Assembly (NCBI GenBank): GCA_900766555.1
Contig: CAAFVR010000031.1
Location: forward strand, 1 to 55,742
DNA from: Helicobacteraceae bacterium
GTDB lineage: Bacteria; Campylobacterota; Campylobacteria; Campylobacterales; Helicobacteraceae
Length of the DNA stretch: 55,742 nucleotides
Direction: 5' to 3'
Shown one piece after another: positions 32,176-41,218 of this stretch. The translations under genes were made by a program, and so were the position numbers. Each line of letters starts with the position of its first letter. Within the stretch, counting starts at the first letter, position 1. A model generated the notes under the pieces. It made no database searches, was not told the DNA's origin, and was given only the letters and a program-made list of their open reading frames with translations.

Positions 32176-34721
32176 TTTAGCTCTGCCCAATTTTCGCCTA
32201 TACTTTTGCCGCATTTTAGCGGCACGCGCAGCTTGTAAATATTATTCATTATTTCCTCAATTTCAAGCGACACATTTTGCGCAATATCTCTTGGCAGCTC
32301 AAAAATTAACTCATCATGCACTTGCAAAAGCAGCTTTACTTGCGTATTTTTGAAGCGCTCATATATTTTTACCATCGCAAGCTTTATTAGATCCGCTGCG
32401 GAACCTTGAAAAATCGAATTTATGCCCTCTCGCAAGAAATTCGCGCGCATAAAATCATTTGCGCTATCAAAATTAAAATATCTTCGATGACCCAACAATG
32501 TGCTAGCAAAACCATTTTGCAAAATCAACTCTTCTTGCGCTTTTAAAAAACTTTGCACCGTAGGAAAGCTCGCAAAATACGACTGGATGTATTCTTTGGC
32601 ATCCTTTTGAGCAATTTTTAATGTCTGAGATAGCTTGCGCGCGCCCATGCCATAAATTAGCCCAAAATTTATACTTTTTGCGATGTTGCGATTTTTTTGC
32701 GCATCTTCTCCAAAAAGTATTTGCGCCGTTTTCAAATGTATATCGCTATCTTGCAAAAAGGCCTCAATCATCGTTTGATCCTCGCTAAAATGAGCCAAAA
32801 GTCGCAGCTCGATTTGCGAATAATCCACGCTCAAAAGCACATTTTGGCTGCTTCTTTTTACAAAGCCTCGCCGTATTTCTCGCCCTAGATCGGATCTAAC
32901 AGGAATGCTTTGCAAATTTGGATTACGCGATGAAAGCCTGCCCGTTGCCGTGCCACTTTGGATAAAACTTGTGTGTATTTGCCCCTCATTTTGCAGCAAA
33001 AGCATGGGTTCGACATATGTATTTTTGAGCTTTGAAAGCTCACGATATTGTAAAATATGCGAAATTATCTCATGCTTATCTTTTAGCTCCTCTAGCGTCG
33101 CCTCATCGGTGCTAAAACCAGATTTCGTTTTGCGTATCGGATCTAGCTTTAGCTTCTCAAAAAGCACTTCGCTAAGCTGCTTTGTGCTAGCAATATTAAA
33201 TGGCTCATCAACATAACTTAAAATGCGCTCTTCTTCCGTGCTAATGCGCTGTTCTAGGCTCTGCTTTAAATTATTAAAATAATCTATGTCAATGTTAATG
33301 CCATGTTTTTCCATGCTTAAAAGCACAAAAATTAGCTTTGATTCAAGCTCTATATAAAGATTAAACAGCTCTGGCAAAAGCATATTTTTAAGGCGATAAA
33401 ATAAAGCCAAAATGCAGGCCACTCTTAGCTCATCTCTAAGATCTTGCACATTAAAATGCGTCTTTAAAAGAAAGTCCAAGTCCAATTTCTGGCTCGAATC
33501 CAAAAGCCAGGCCAAAAGCAATACATCATAAACCAAGCTCCCCTCAAAAGCGCTAAGATCTTGGAAATTCTTTGCGTCATAAAAAATTATGCCAGGGCAT
33601 TTTGTCACTTCTTTTAATTCAAAAATTATTATATTTTCGCCCTCGCAGCCTCCCTTTTTCTCGGCTCCAACCCCCACTGCATCTGCTTTTTCAAAAGTCG
33701 CTCCAAAATACCCGTCATCTTTTGGCAAAATTGCAATCTCAGATCCGCTTGGAGTAAAATCCCTCTTAAAAATCACATTATATTTGCCAAACTTTTGTTG
33801 TATAAAAGGTTCTTGATTTTTCTCACTCTCTTTTTCTTGCTCTTCTTTTTTTATCTTTTTTGAGCTCACTTTTCCTTTAAATTTATCTAGCACACTTAAG
33901 TTATAGCGCTCAAATTCACTAAATAATGGAGCTATTTTTGCCTCATTCAACATTGCATTTTCAAAATCAAATTCGCTAAAAATGCTATCTTCTAGCGTGA
34001 CTAATTCACGACTCAAAAATGCACTATCCCTGCCTTCATTTAAATATTTAAAAATACTTTTTGATGTTTGTTTTATCTCATCTAAATTTGCAAAAATATT
34101 TTCAAGCGTTTTATATTGCGCAATCAATTTTACTGCGCCCTTATCCCCGATACCCTTAATGCCTGGGATATTATCGCTGCTATCGCCCACTATGGCCTGA
34201 AAATTTATAAAATCCTCTGGCTTTACGCCAAATTTTGCCAAACAAGCTATTTCATCAATCTTTTTGCCCTTTAGATCCGTTAGGCTTATGCCATTATTTA
34301 TAAGCTGATATAAATCTTTATCTTGGCTATAAATTTGCACTTCAAAGCCATTTTTATGCGCTATTTTAGACAGCGTTGCTATGACATCATCTGCCTCAAA
34401 GCCATCGCAACTTACGCCAAGCTGCATTTTAGAAATCCAATCCAAGGCCACTTCAATTTGAGCCTCCAGATCCGCTGGCGCATCAGATCTGTTGCTTTTA
34501 TATTCTGAATATTTCTCTTTTCTGTGATTTCCGCGGCCCTCAAGTGCGAATATTATGCGTAATGATGCATCATTTTTGGACATCTCATAGAGGCTCCAAA
34601 GCAAATTGCCAAAGCCGAATAAAACGCCAGTTGGGAAGCCATCGCTACTTTTAAGCTGCTGTTTTGGCGCGTAATATGCGCGAAATAAAAAGCCAAATGT
34701 GTCAATTAGTAGTATTTTCAT
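32172..34721 (-). CDS. polA: DNA polymerase I
   Basis: Repair and Okazaki-fragment polymerase, 849 residues. The N-terminal 5'-3' nuclease domain shows DGFEADDVIATL, SQDKDLYQL and GDSSDNIPGIKGIG. The C-terminal polymerase domain shows motif A SVDYSQIELRLLAHF, motif B RNIAKSINFGLIYGMG and motif C QVHDELIFE. In the middle domain I cannot find the D-x-E exonuclease motif, so the 3'-5' proofreading site is probably lost, as in many bacteria. It overlaps thyX by 20 bases and dapF by four. Confidence 0.96.
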   Translation of the reverse strand: MKILLIDTFGFLFRAYYAPKQQLKSSDGFPTGVLFGFGNLLWSLYEMSKNDASLRIIFALEGRGNHRKEKYSEYKSNRSDAPADLEAQIEVALDWISKMQLGVSCDGFEADDVIATLSKIAHKNGFEVQIYSQDKDLYQLINNGISLTDLKGKKIDEIACLAKFGVKPEDFINFQAIVGDSSDNIPGIKGIGDKGAVKLIAQYKTLENIFANLDEIKQTSKSIFKYLNEGRDSAFLSRELVTLEDSIFSEFDFENAMLNEAKIAPLFSEFERYNLSVLDKFKGKVSSKKIKKEEQEKESEKNQEPFIQQKFGKYNVIFKRDFTPSGSEIAILPKDDGYFGATFEKADAVGVGAEKKGGCEGENIIIFELKEVTKCPGIIFYDAKNFQDLSAFEGSLVYDVLLLAWLLDSSQKLDLDFLLKTHFNVQDLRDELRVACILALFYRLKNMLLPELFNLYIELESKLIFVLLSMEKHGINIDIDYFNNLKQSLEQRISTEEERILSYVDEPFNIASTKQLSEVLFEKLKLDPIRKTKSGFSTDEATLEELKDKHEIISHILQYRELSKLKNTYVEPMLLLQNEGQIHTSFIQSGTATGRLSSRNPNLQSIPVRSDLGREIRRGFVKRSSQNVLLSVDYSQIELRLLAHFSEDQTMIEAFLQDSDIHLKTAQILFGEDAQKNRNIAKSINFGLIYGMGARKLSQTLKIAQKDAKEYIQSYFASFPTVQSFLKAQEELILQNGFASTLLGHRRYFNFDSANDFMRANFLREGINSIFQGSAADLIKLAMVKIYERFKNTQVKLLLQVHDELIFELPRDIAQNVSLEIEEIMNNIYKLRVPLKCGKSIGENWAELK

Positions 34722-35358
34722 GATTTATGCAGTGCTCAAAAAGCATTTTATGATCTTGCGGAATGGAGCAAAAAATAGCATGCGCTAGATCTTGTATCTC
34801 CCAAAGCGCCGTTTTACCGGATCTAAGCGATAGAAAATTTTGCAAACTTCTAGCATTTACACTCCATGAAAGTTCAGTCTTATAGCTCTCAGGCAACGCA
34901 TATTTTGCTAGATCCAAACGCACGCCAGATGCAATTAATTCGCGCAAACCCTCAAGCGCTTTTAAGCTCGCTAAATCCACAGCTTCATTACCAACTAACA
35001 CAATGAATTTCTCCGCGCGCATAAAGTTCTCATCACTTGGATCTAGAAAGCTTTGCTCCTTTTTTAGCTCGCCTAGCGTATAGCGAGTGGATTTAACGCT
35101 AAAACTTGACATCCGATGTCTCGCCAATTCCTGCAAGCACGCGCGAGAAATCCCCTGGATATAAAAATTATAATTCAAATGCTCTAGCGTTGAGCTATGT
35201 TTTAATTTATTACTTATGCGATCTACTAGCGCCCTGTCTTTTTCGCCGCAATTATCGCTCTTATCAAAACTCTGCCAGCATGTGCGGATCGAATATACGC
35301 ACACTTCAAGCGGAGTAAAATGTCGCAATGTCACAGAAATTTGGCTTTTTTTACTCAT
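34702..35358 (-). CDS. thyX: Flavin-dependent thymidylate synthase ThyX
   Basis: Makes dTMP from dUMP using FAD and methylene-tetrahydrofolate. The ThyX motif R-H-R-x7-S-x-R-Y is present at about residues 80-92 (RHRMSSFSVKSTRY). The C-terminal RSLQNFLSLRSGKTALWEIQ matches the substrate-binding block. 218 residues is normal. Campylobacterota usually rely on ThyX in place of ThyA. Confidence 0.95.
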   Translation of the reverse strand: MSKKSQISVTLRHFTPLEVCVYSIRTCWQSFDKSDNCGEKDRALVDRISNKLKHSSTLEHLNYNFYIQGISRACLQELARHRMSSFSVKSTRYTLGELKKEQSFLDPSDENFMRAEKFIVLVGNEAVDLASLKALEGLRELIASGVRLDLAKYALPESYKTELSWSVNARSLQNFLSLRSGKTALWEIQDLAHAIFCSIPQDHKMLFEHCINHENTTN

Positions 35359-35383
35359 TTGTGACCTTCAAAATAATGCCATT

Positions 35384-37351
35384 TTACCCTTTTTTGATTT
35401 TGGCAATTTTGTCTCGCAACGAGGCCGCGATCTCAAAATCTAGATTTTTTGAAGCTGTTAGCATCTTTTGCGTTAGATCCTTTATGATTTGCTCTTTCTC
35501 AGCTTTTGGGATTTTGGCACTTTTGGCTAGATCTATTTCATCGCTTGAAATCTCAAGTCGCAGCTCATTTTCAAGCGCCCTACTAACGGATCTGGGCGTG
35601 ATGCCAAATTTAGCATTATGTTCCTGCTGTTTTTTGCGGCGATAATCTGTAATGTCCATCGCGGCCTTCATTGAAGCTGTAATTTTTTGCGCATATAAAA
35701 GCACGCGCCCATTTACATTTCTAGCCGCTCGCCCCATCGTTTGTATCAAACTCGTTTGCGAGCGCAAAAACCCCTCCTTATCTGCGTCCAAAATCGCAAT
35801 CAAGCTCACTTCAGGCAGATCTAGCCCTTCGCGCAATAAATTTATCCCAACTAAAATATCATAATCTCCCATCCTAAGCTCGCGGATTAGGTGATTGCGC
35901 ATTATCGCATCAATTTCGCTATGCATATATTTAACCCTAAGGCCCAGCTCAGCATAATATTTGCACAGCTCCTCGCTCATTTTTTTAGTAAGCGTAGTCA
36001 CAAGCACGCGCTCGCCACGTGAGATAACCTTTTTTATCTCATCATACAGATCTTGGACTTGATTTTGCGAATCCCTGACCTCATAGATCGGATCTAGCAA
36101 GCCCGTTGGCCGGATAATTTGCTCTGCGATATGCTCATCGCTCAAATCAAGCTCTTTTTGGGCAGGTGTTGCTGACACAAATAAAAAATGCGGCGCCTTG
36201 GCTATGAATTCCTCAAATTTCAGCGGGCGATTATCAAGCGCGCTAGGCAGCCTGAAGCCATATTCCACCAATATTTCTTTTCTGGATCTATCGCCTTGAT
36301 ACATCCCGCCAAATTGCGGCAGTGAGACATGGCTTTCATCCACGATTAATAAATATGGACGATTTTTGACCTCAAAATAATCTAGCAAAGAATATGGCGT
36401 CTCACCCGGCGCTTTGCCCGTTAAATGACGCGCATAATTTTCAATCCCTTTGCAAATGCCAGTTGTTTCAATCATTTCTAAATCAAATTCTGTGCGCGCT
36501 TTGAGCCTGGAATATTCCACCATTTTATTTGCATCTTTAAACTCTTTTAATCGCTTATCAAGTTCTAGCTCTATTTCATCCAATGCAGTTTTTAGCCGCT
36601 GCTCGCTAACGATAAATTGATTTGCCGCATAAAATACATGATTTTCAATCTCGCGAACCTTGGCATTGCTTATAGCTTCATATACAAAAATGCATTCAAT
36701 TTCATCGCCAAAAAATTCTAATCTGATAAATTCAACTTCATTATATGCTGGGAAAACATCCACAACATAGCCTTGAACGCGGAAATTCCCTCGGCTAAAA
36801 GAAATGTCATTTCGCACATAACCCATATCAACTAGCTTGCTTAAAAGCGCGCGTTGGGAGACACAAAGGCCCTTATTCACTTTGCAGATCTGACTTAGAT
36901 ATTCTTTGGGATTGCCAAGGCCGTAATTTGCAGATACTGAAGCGATCACAACCACATCATCATAGGCTAAAAGTGATGTTGTAGCACTCAAACGCAATCT
37001 CTCTAAATCATCATTGATGCTTGAATCTTTTTCGATAAATAGATCTCGCCTTGGAATATATGCCTCTGGCTGGTAATAATCAAAATGCGAGATGAAATAT
37101 TCGACACGATTATGCGGGAAAAAGGCCTTGAATTCGCTGTAGAGCTGAGCGCATAATGTTTTGTTGTGGCTCATTATTAGCGTTGGCATGCCTAGATTTT
37201 TGATTAAATTTGCCATCGTGTAGGTTTTGCCAGATCCGGTTACGCCAATTAGCGTTTGATATTTTGAGCCAGATCTGATACTTTTTGTGAGCAAATCTAT
37301 GGCCTCGCCTTGGTCGCCGGCTGGACTATAGGGAGATACTAGCTTAAACAT
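35384..37351 (-). CDS. uvrB: Excinuclease ABC subunit B
   Basis: Damage-verification helicase of nucleotide excision repair. Walker A is GVTGSGKTYT at about residues 37-46, the beta-hairpin region follows (HFDYYQPEAYIPRRDLFIEK), DESH marks the helicase box near residue 336, and QTMGRAARNVNGR is motif VI. The C-terminal UVR motif for UvrA/UvrC contact is present (LTQKMLTASKNLDFEIAASL). 655 residues is typical. Confidence 0.97.
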   Translation of the reverse strand: MFKLVSPYSPAGDQGEAIDLLTKSIRSGSKYQTLIGVTGSGKTYTMANLIKNLGMPTLIMSHNKTLCAQLYSEFKAFFPHNRVEYFISHFDYYQPEAYIPRRDLFIEKDSSINDDLERLRLSATTSLLAYDDVVVIASVSANYGLGNPKEYLSQICKVNKGLCVSQRALLSKLVDMGYVRNDISFSRGNFRVQGYVVDVFPAYNEVEFIRLEFFGDEIECIFVYEAISNAKVREIENHVFYAANQFIVSEQRLKTALDEIELELDKRLKEFKDANKMVEYSRLKARTEFDLEMIETTGICKGIENYARHLTGKAPGETPYSLLDYFEVKNRPYLLIVDESHVSLPQFGGMYQGDRSRKEILVEYGFRLPSALDNRPLKFEEFIAKAPHFLFVSATPAQKELDLSDEHIAEQIIRPTGLLDPIYEVRDSQNQVQDLYDEIKKVISRGERVLVTTLTKKMSEELCKYYAELGLRVKYMHSEIDAIMRNHLIRELRMGDYDILVGINLLREGLDLPEVSLIAILDADKEGFLRSQTSLIQTMGRAARNVNGRVLLYAQKITASMKAAMDITDYRRKKQQEHNAKFGITPRSVSRALENELRLEISSDEIDLAKSAKIPKAEKEQIIKDLTQKMLTASKNLDFEIAASLRDKIAKIKKG

Positions 37352-37395
37352 GATTTTTCTTATAAAATATACGAAATTTTAACCAAAGGTAAATA

Positions 37396-37818
37396 ATGAC
37401 TTTTCAAAAAGCCATAGGCATCCCATTAGCTATGTTTTTTGCCGGATGCGCCACAATATTTAATGGTACATCTCAAGATGTATCTATAAATAGCCAGCCA
37501 AGCGGCGCTCAATTTACAATCATAGATGATAGAAATCAAGAAATAGCCCAGGGCATAACGCCAAGCACAGTAAATCTAGAGCGCGGATCTGGATATTTTA
37601 GATCAGCTAGTTATCACATCATATTTGAAAAGCCGGGTTTTATGAAAAGCGCTCAACCTGTTAGAACGAGTATAAATCTTTCTTATTTTCTTGGAAATTT
37701 CTTTGTATTCGGTGGATTTCTCGGTCTTCTTGTCATAGATCCGCTAACTGGTGGTATGTATAAATTGGAGACATATACTCAAATATTGCATGAAAATACG
37801 CCAAGCGATAATAAATAA
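37396..37818 (+). CDS. Lipoprotein with a PEGA-like domain
   Basis: 140 residues. A short N-terminal helix ends in FFAGC, an acceptable lipobox, with cysteine at about residue 18. After it, TIFNGTSQDVSINSQPSGAQF and PSTVNLERGSGY, then HIIFEKPGF resemble a PEGA-type surface domain (S-x-P-x-G-A, then a ...F-x-K-x-G-[FY] end). A second hydrophobic segment (LGNFFVFGGFLGLLVI) could touch the membrane. Proteins of this sort occur widely in Gram-negative outer membranes with unknown roles. It is divergent from uvrB, with a TATAAAAT element in the 44-base gap. Confidence 0.6.
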   Translation: MTFQKAIGIPLAMFFAGCATIFNGTSQDVSINSQPSGAQFTIIDDRNQEIAQGITPSTVNLERGSGYFRSASYHIIFEKPGFMKSAQPVRTSINLSYFLGNFFVFGGFLGLLVIDPLTGGMYKLETYTQILHENTPSDNK

Positions 37819-37827
37819 TTAAATAAA

Positions 37828-37915
37828 TGGCGGGTGGAGAGGGATTCGAACCCTCGAAACCTTGCGATTTACACGCGTTCCAGGCGTGCCTCTTCAACCA
37901 CTCGAGCACCCACCC
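37828..37915 (-). tRNA. tRNA-Ser (anticodon GGA)
   Basis: On the minus strand GGGTGGG pairs with TCCACCC as the acceptor stem, the anticodon stem CACGC/GCGTG holds the loop CTGGAAC (anticodon GGA, reading UCC and UCU), and a variable arm typical of class II tRNA-Ser is present. The T-arm contains GTTCGAAT, and CCA is encoded. It lies just downstream of rpsI. Confidence 0.95.
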
Positions 37916-37953
37916 AAAACCCCCTCCAAAATATCTGAATATGAATATAAATA

Positions 37954-38340
37954 TTAACGTTTTGAGAACTGCGGGCTTCTTCTAGCTTTCTTTTTGCCGT
38001 ATTTTTTACGCTCAACAATACGTGAATCGCGAGTCAAAAGACCAAGCGGCTTTAATATCGCACGAAATGCATTGTCATATAAATTTAGCGCTTTTGATAT
38101 GCCATGACGCAAAGCCTCAGCTTGTGCTGAATATCCACCGCCATATGTGCGCGCAACTATATCTACACTGCGTTCTTGCTTTGTCAAAACAAGCGGCTGC
38201 ATCACTTTCATTTTTATAGCTTCATGTCCGCCAAGCCAAGTGTTTAGATCCGTTTCATTTATATCAAGCTTGCCAGTACCGGGCTTTAGCCACACTTTTG
38301 CGATGGCCGTTTTACGCTTGCCTGTTGCATATATTTTCAT
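37954..38340 (-). CDS. rpsI: 30S ribosomal protein S9
   Basis: 128 residues ending in the conserved basic tail KARRSPQFSKR, whose terminal arginine contacts P-site tRNA. ATGKRKTAIAKVWLKPG is the family start. Overlaps rplM by four bases, the usual rplM-rpsI operon. Confidence 0.97.
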   Translation of the reverse strand: MKIYATGKRKTAIAKVWLKPGTGKLDINETDLNTWLGGHEAIKMKVMQPLVLTKQERSVDIVARTYGGGYSAQAEALRHGISKALNLYDNAFRAILKPLGLLTRDSRIVERKKYGKKKARRSPQFSKR

Positions 38341-38762
38341 TTGCTTCCTTTGATTTGCGCTGTGTGAGGATGAGATGCATCTTTATATACTTTTAACTTT
38401 TTTATTATCGCGCGAGCTAGCTTTGTTTTTGGTAGCATGCCGCGAACTGCGAGCCTAAAAAGCTTTTCAGGTGATTTTTGCAACATCTCTTCTAATGTCT
38501 TACTTTTTGTGCTGCCAAAATATCCAGAATGCGTGAAATATTCTTTATCAGTTAATTTAAGTCCTGAAAATTTAACCTTGCTCGCATTTATCACAACAAC
38601 AAAATCGCCACAATCGACATGCGGCGTAAAGCTAGGCTTATGCTTGCCGCGCAATTTCGTTGCAATCTCCGTTATTATGCGTCCAAAAATCTTGCCCTCA
38701 GCATCAACTACGACCCAATCTCGCTGAACTTCGCAAGCCTTAGTAGATCTTGTAATATCCAT
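38337..38762 (-). CDS. rplM: 50S ribosomal protein L13
   Basis: 141 residues with the L13 signatures VVDAEGKIFGRIITEIATKL, KLTDKEYFTHSGYFG and AVRGMLPKTKLAR. It heads the rplM-rpsI pair; the 65 bases upstream are AT-rich and probably hold the promoter. Confidence 0.97.
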   Translation of the reverse strand: MDITRSTKACEVQRDWVVVDAEGKIFGRIITEIATKLRGKHKPSFTPHVDCGDFVVVINASKVKFSGLKLTDKEYFTHSGYFGSTKSKTLEEMLQKSPEKLFRLAVRGMLPKTKLARAIIKKLKVYKDASHPHTAQIKGSK

Positions 38763-38827
38763 TTATAGCCTTTAAAAAGCCTGATTCTAGCGACATTAAC
38801 TTAAACTTTACTTAATTTAAAATTACT

Positions 38828-39394
38828 TTAAGGTTTGACTCGCTCGACATATTCAGCCGTCTGGGTATTTACGCGGATCACTTCGCCCTCTAGCACATGA
38901 AATGGCACTTGCACTACAGATCCAGTCTCAAGCGTGGCTGGCTTCTTAGATCCGCTTGAAGTATCGCCCTTAAAATTTGGCGGCGTATCAACAATTTTTA
39001 ACTCCACAATTTGTGGCAATTCAACCGAAATTGCCCTATTATTATGAAATAACACTTGCACCACTAGGCCCTCTTTCATCCATTTTGGCGCATCACTTAG
39101 CGCATCTTCGCTTAGCGAAATTTGCTCATAACTCTCCGTATCCATAAACAAAAATGCCTCACCATCATGATACAAATATTGCATCGGCTTTTGCACCAAA
39201 TTTGGCTCATTGCATTTATCGCCAGCATGAAAAGTCTTTTCGATCACTTTGCCATCTAAAAATGACTTAATTTTTGCGCGCACAAATGCCGCACCCTTGC
39301 CAGGCTTTACATGTTGATATTCGACGATTTTATAAGGTATGCCATCTAGCTCGATTTTTAGCCCCTTTTTAAGCTCTGTCATGCCAATTGCCAT
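38828..39394 (-). CDS. efp: Elongation factor P
   Basis: EF-P relieves ribosome stalling at proline runs. 188 residues in three beta-barrel domains; the tip loop HVKPGKGAAF carries the lysine that is modified in many bacteria, and the C-terminal RVNTQTAEYVERVKP is conserved. Ten bases separate it from the upstream aldolase gene. Confidence 0.96.
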   Translation of the reverse strand: MAIGMTELKKGLKIELDGIPYKIVEYQHVKPGKGAAFVRAKIKSFLDGKVIEKTFHAGDKCNEPNLVQKPMQYLYHDGEAFLFMDTESYEQISLSEDALSDAPKWMKEGLVVQVLFHNNRAISVELPQIVELKIVDTPPNFKGDTSSGSKKPATLETGSVVQVPFHVLEGEVIRVNTQTAEYVERVKP

Positions 39395-39403
39395 TATTTT
39401 CCT

Positions 39404-40324
39404 TTAGATTTTATTACTAGATCCAAGCACATTCATGCGCTCAACTATCAACTTTTTGACCGCATCAATTGATGGATTAAATAATTTTCGCAAATCAAAT
39501 TCGCCAGCATTTTTTGCAATAACTTGCCTCAATGTGCCCGTAAAAGCAATGCGCAAATCCGTATCGATATTAACTTTATTTATCCCGCCTTTTATGGCCT
39601 CTTCAATAAAACTAAATGGCACTCCGCTAGCATTAAGTTGACCGCCAGATCCGATAAAAATATCCTTAACCCAGCTAGGTATTGAACTTGCGCCATGCAA
39701 AACTAATGGTATTTTTGTGCGCTTTTTGACTTCTTGCAAACGCGGAAAATCAAGCTTTGGCTCGCCTTTGAACTTAAATGCCCCATGACTTGTGCCAATT
39801 GCTGGCGCTAAATAATCGACTTTACTTTCTTTTACAAAAATTTCAGCTTCATTTGGGTTTATTAATACGCTATCTTTTTCATCCACTACGATATTATCTT
39901 CGATGCCCATAAGTCTGCCAAGCTCGGCCTCAACGCTAACGCCATGACTATGCGCATAATCTACGACCTGCTTTGTTATCTCTAAATTTTCTTCAAAATT
40001 ATGATGACTTGCATCAATCATAACAGATGTAAAACCAGCATCAACTGCAGCTTTGCACGATTCAAATGTTGTACCATGATCTAAATGCAATGCAACTGGG
40101 ATATGCGGATAGCGCGCGCTAAAAGATCTAGCCATTGAAACTGCAACTTCAATGCCCATATATTTTATAGCGCCCTCGCTAGCCTGTATAAAAATGGGCG
40201 ATTTGGCTTCATTTGCCGCCTCAAAAATGGCCCTTAACATCTCAAAATTTACAAAATTAAACGCCCCAACGCCGTAAAATTCATCACTCGCTTTATTTAA
40301 AATCTCCTTGCCGCTAACTAACAT
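39404..40324 (-). CDS. fba: Class II fructose-bisphosphate aldolase
   Basis: Zinc-dependent aldolase used by Campylobacter mainly in gluconeogenesis. The metal-site HLDHGTTFESC (about 79-89), SVMIDASHHNFEENLEITK and VEAELGRLMGIED are typical, with a second metal His in GTSHGAFKFKG and phosphate binding in HGASSIPSW. 306 residues. It lies between peb4 and efp; peb4 next to an aldolase gene is the arrangement seen in Campylobacter. Confidence 0.95.
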   Translation of the reverse strand: MLVSGKEILNKASDEFYGVGAFNFVNFEMLRAIFEAANEAKSPIFIQASEGAIKYMGIEVAVSMARSFSARYPHIPVALHLDHGTTFESCKAAVDAGFTSVMIDASHHNFEENLEITKQVVDYAHSHGVSVEAELGRLMGIEDNIVVDEKDSVLINPNEAEIFVKESKVDYLAPAIGTSHGAFKFKGEPKLDFPRLQEVKKRTKIPLVLHGASSIPSWVKDIFIGSGGQLNASGVPFSFIEEAIKGGINKVNIDTDLRIAFTGTLRQVIAKNAGEFDLRKLFNPSIDAVKKLIVERMNVLGSSNKI

Positions 40325-40345
40325 TAATCGCCTTTAATTTATTTA

Positions 40346-41176
40346 TTAATTTATCGTTATCTTGGCTTTATCGCGGAGCTCTTGGATGCGTTTTTGGATC
40401 AAATTTTGAGCATTGCGTTCTCTAAAAAGATTTTCAATATTTGCTTTTGCGTCATTAAAGCTAATAACTTTTGGTTCACTTTTTTTGATCAAATACACAA
40501 CATGATATCCGAAATCCGTTTTTATCGGCGTTTTACTATAAGTACCCGGCTTCAAATCAAAGGTAGATTTTGCAAATTCTGGCACCATTTGATTGCGCTG
40601 AAATGTGCCCAAACTTCCACCATTTTGCGCATGTTTTCCACCCGGATCTACTGTATTTTTATTTGCAAGCTCAATAAATTTTGCTAGCACTTGAGAAGAT
40701 TTTGTTTTATTTAATTCATTAATAATTTTCTCAGCTTCAGCCTTTGTGCGCACTAAAATATGGCGCGCTTCGCCCTCTTGCTCGATAAATTGATTTGGAT
40801 TTGCATCATAAAAAGCTTTCAATTCGCTTTCTGGGATCTTCGTTTTATTGGCCTCTTCGATTATTTCTTGCTGCCATGCATTTAGACGCATTTGTATTTT
40901 TAATATATTTAAGCCCTCTTCATAAGACTTTGTTTTATCGAGCTTTTTTGCCTTGGCATCTTTGTCCATCAAGATCTCATTAATTTTTTGATTAATCAAT
41001 CTTAATTTTTGATCTTGACTTAACTTATTGAAATCAAAGTCTGGAAATTGACTTTTTAAGCTACCAAAATCGGCCTCTGTGATTTTAACGCCATCAACTT
41101 CTGCTAGATCCGCTGCAAAAGAATTTGTTAAAAGCGCACTCAGGCAAAATGCCATTGCGATTATTTTATTTTTCAT
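40346..41176 (-). CDS. peb4: Peb4/Cbf2-type periplasmic peptidyl-prolyl isomerase chaperone
   Basis: SurA-like chaperone for outer-membrane proteins. Signal peptide residues 1-21 (AFCLSALLTNSFA), an N-terminal SurA-type helical domain (DFGSLKSQFPDFDFNKLSQD), and a parvulin domain from about residue 135 to 235 (EARHILVRTKAEAEKIINEL, GGSLGTFQRNQMVPEFAKST, TDFGYHVVYLIKK). In C. jejuni Peb4 affects adhesion and biofilm. Good AGGAG site before the ATG. Confidence 0.92.
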   Translation of the reverse strand: MKNKIIAMAFCLSALLTNSFAADLAEVDGVKITEADFGSLKSQFPDFDFNKLSQDQKLRLINQKINEILMDKDAKAKKLDKTKSYEEGLNILKIQMRLNAWQQEIIEEANKTKIPESELKAFYDANPNQFIEQEGEARHILVRTKAEAEKIINELNKTKSSQVLAKFIELANKNTVDPGGKHAQNGGSLGTFQRNQMVPEFAKSTFDLKPGTYSKTPIKTDFGYHVVYLIKKSEPKVISFNDAKANIENLFRERNAQNLIQKRIQELRDKAKITIN

Positions 41177-41218
41177 TTTTTCTCCTGTAAAAATTCATTT
41201 TATAATTAAAAGCTAAAT

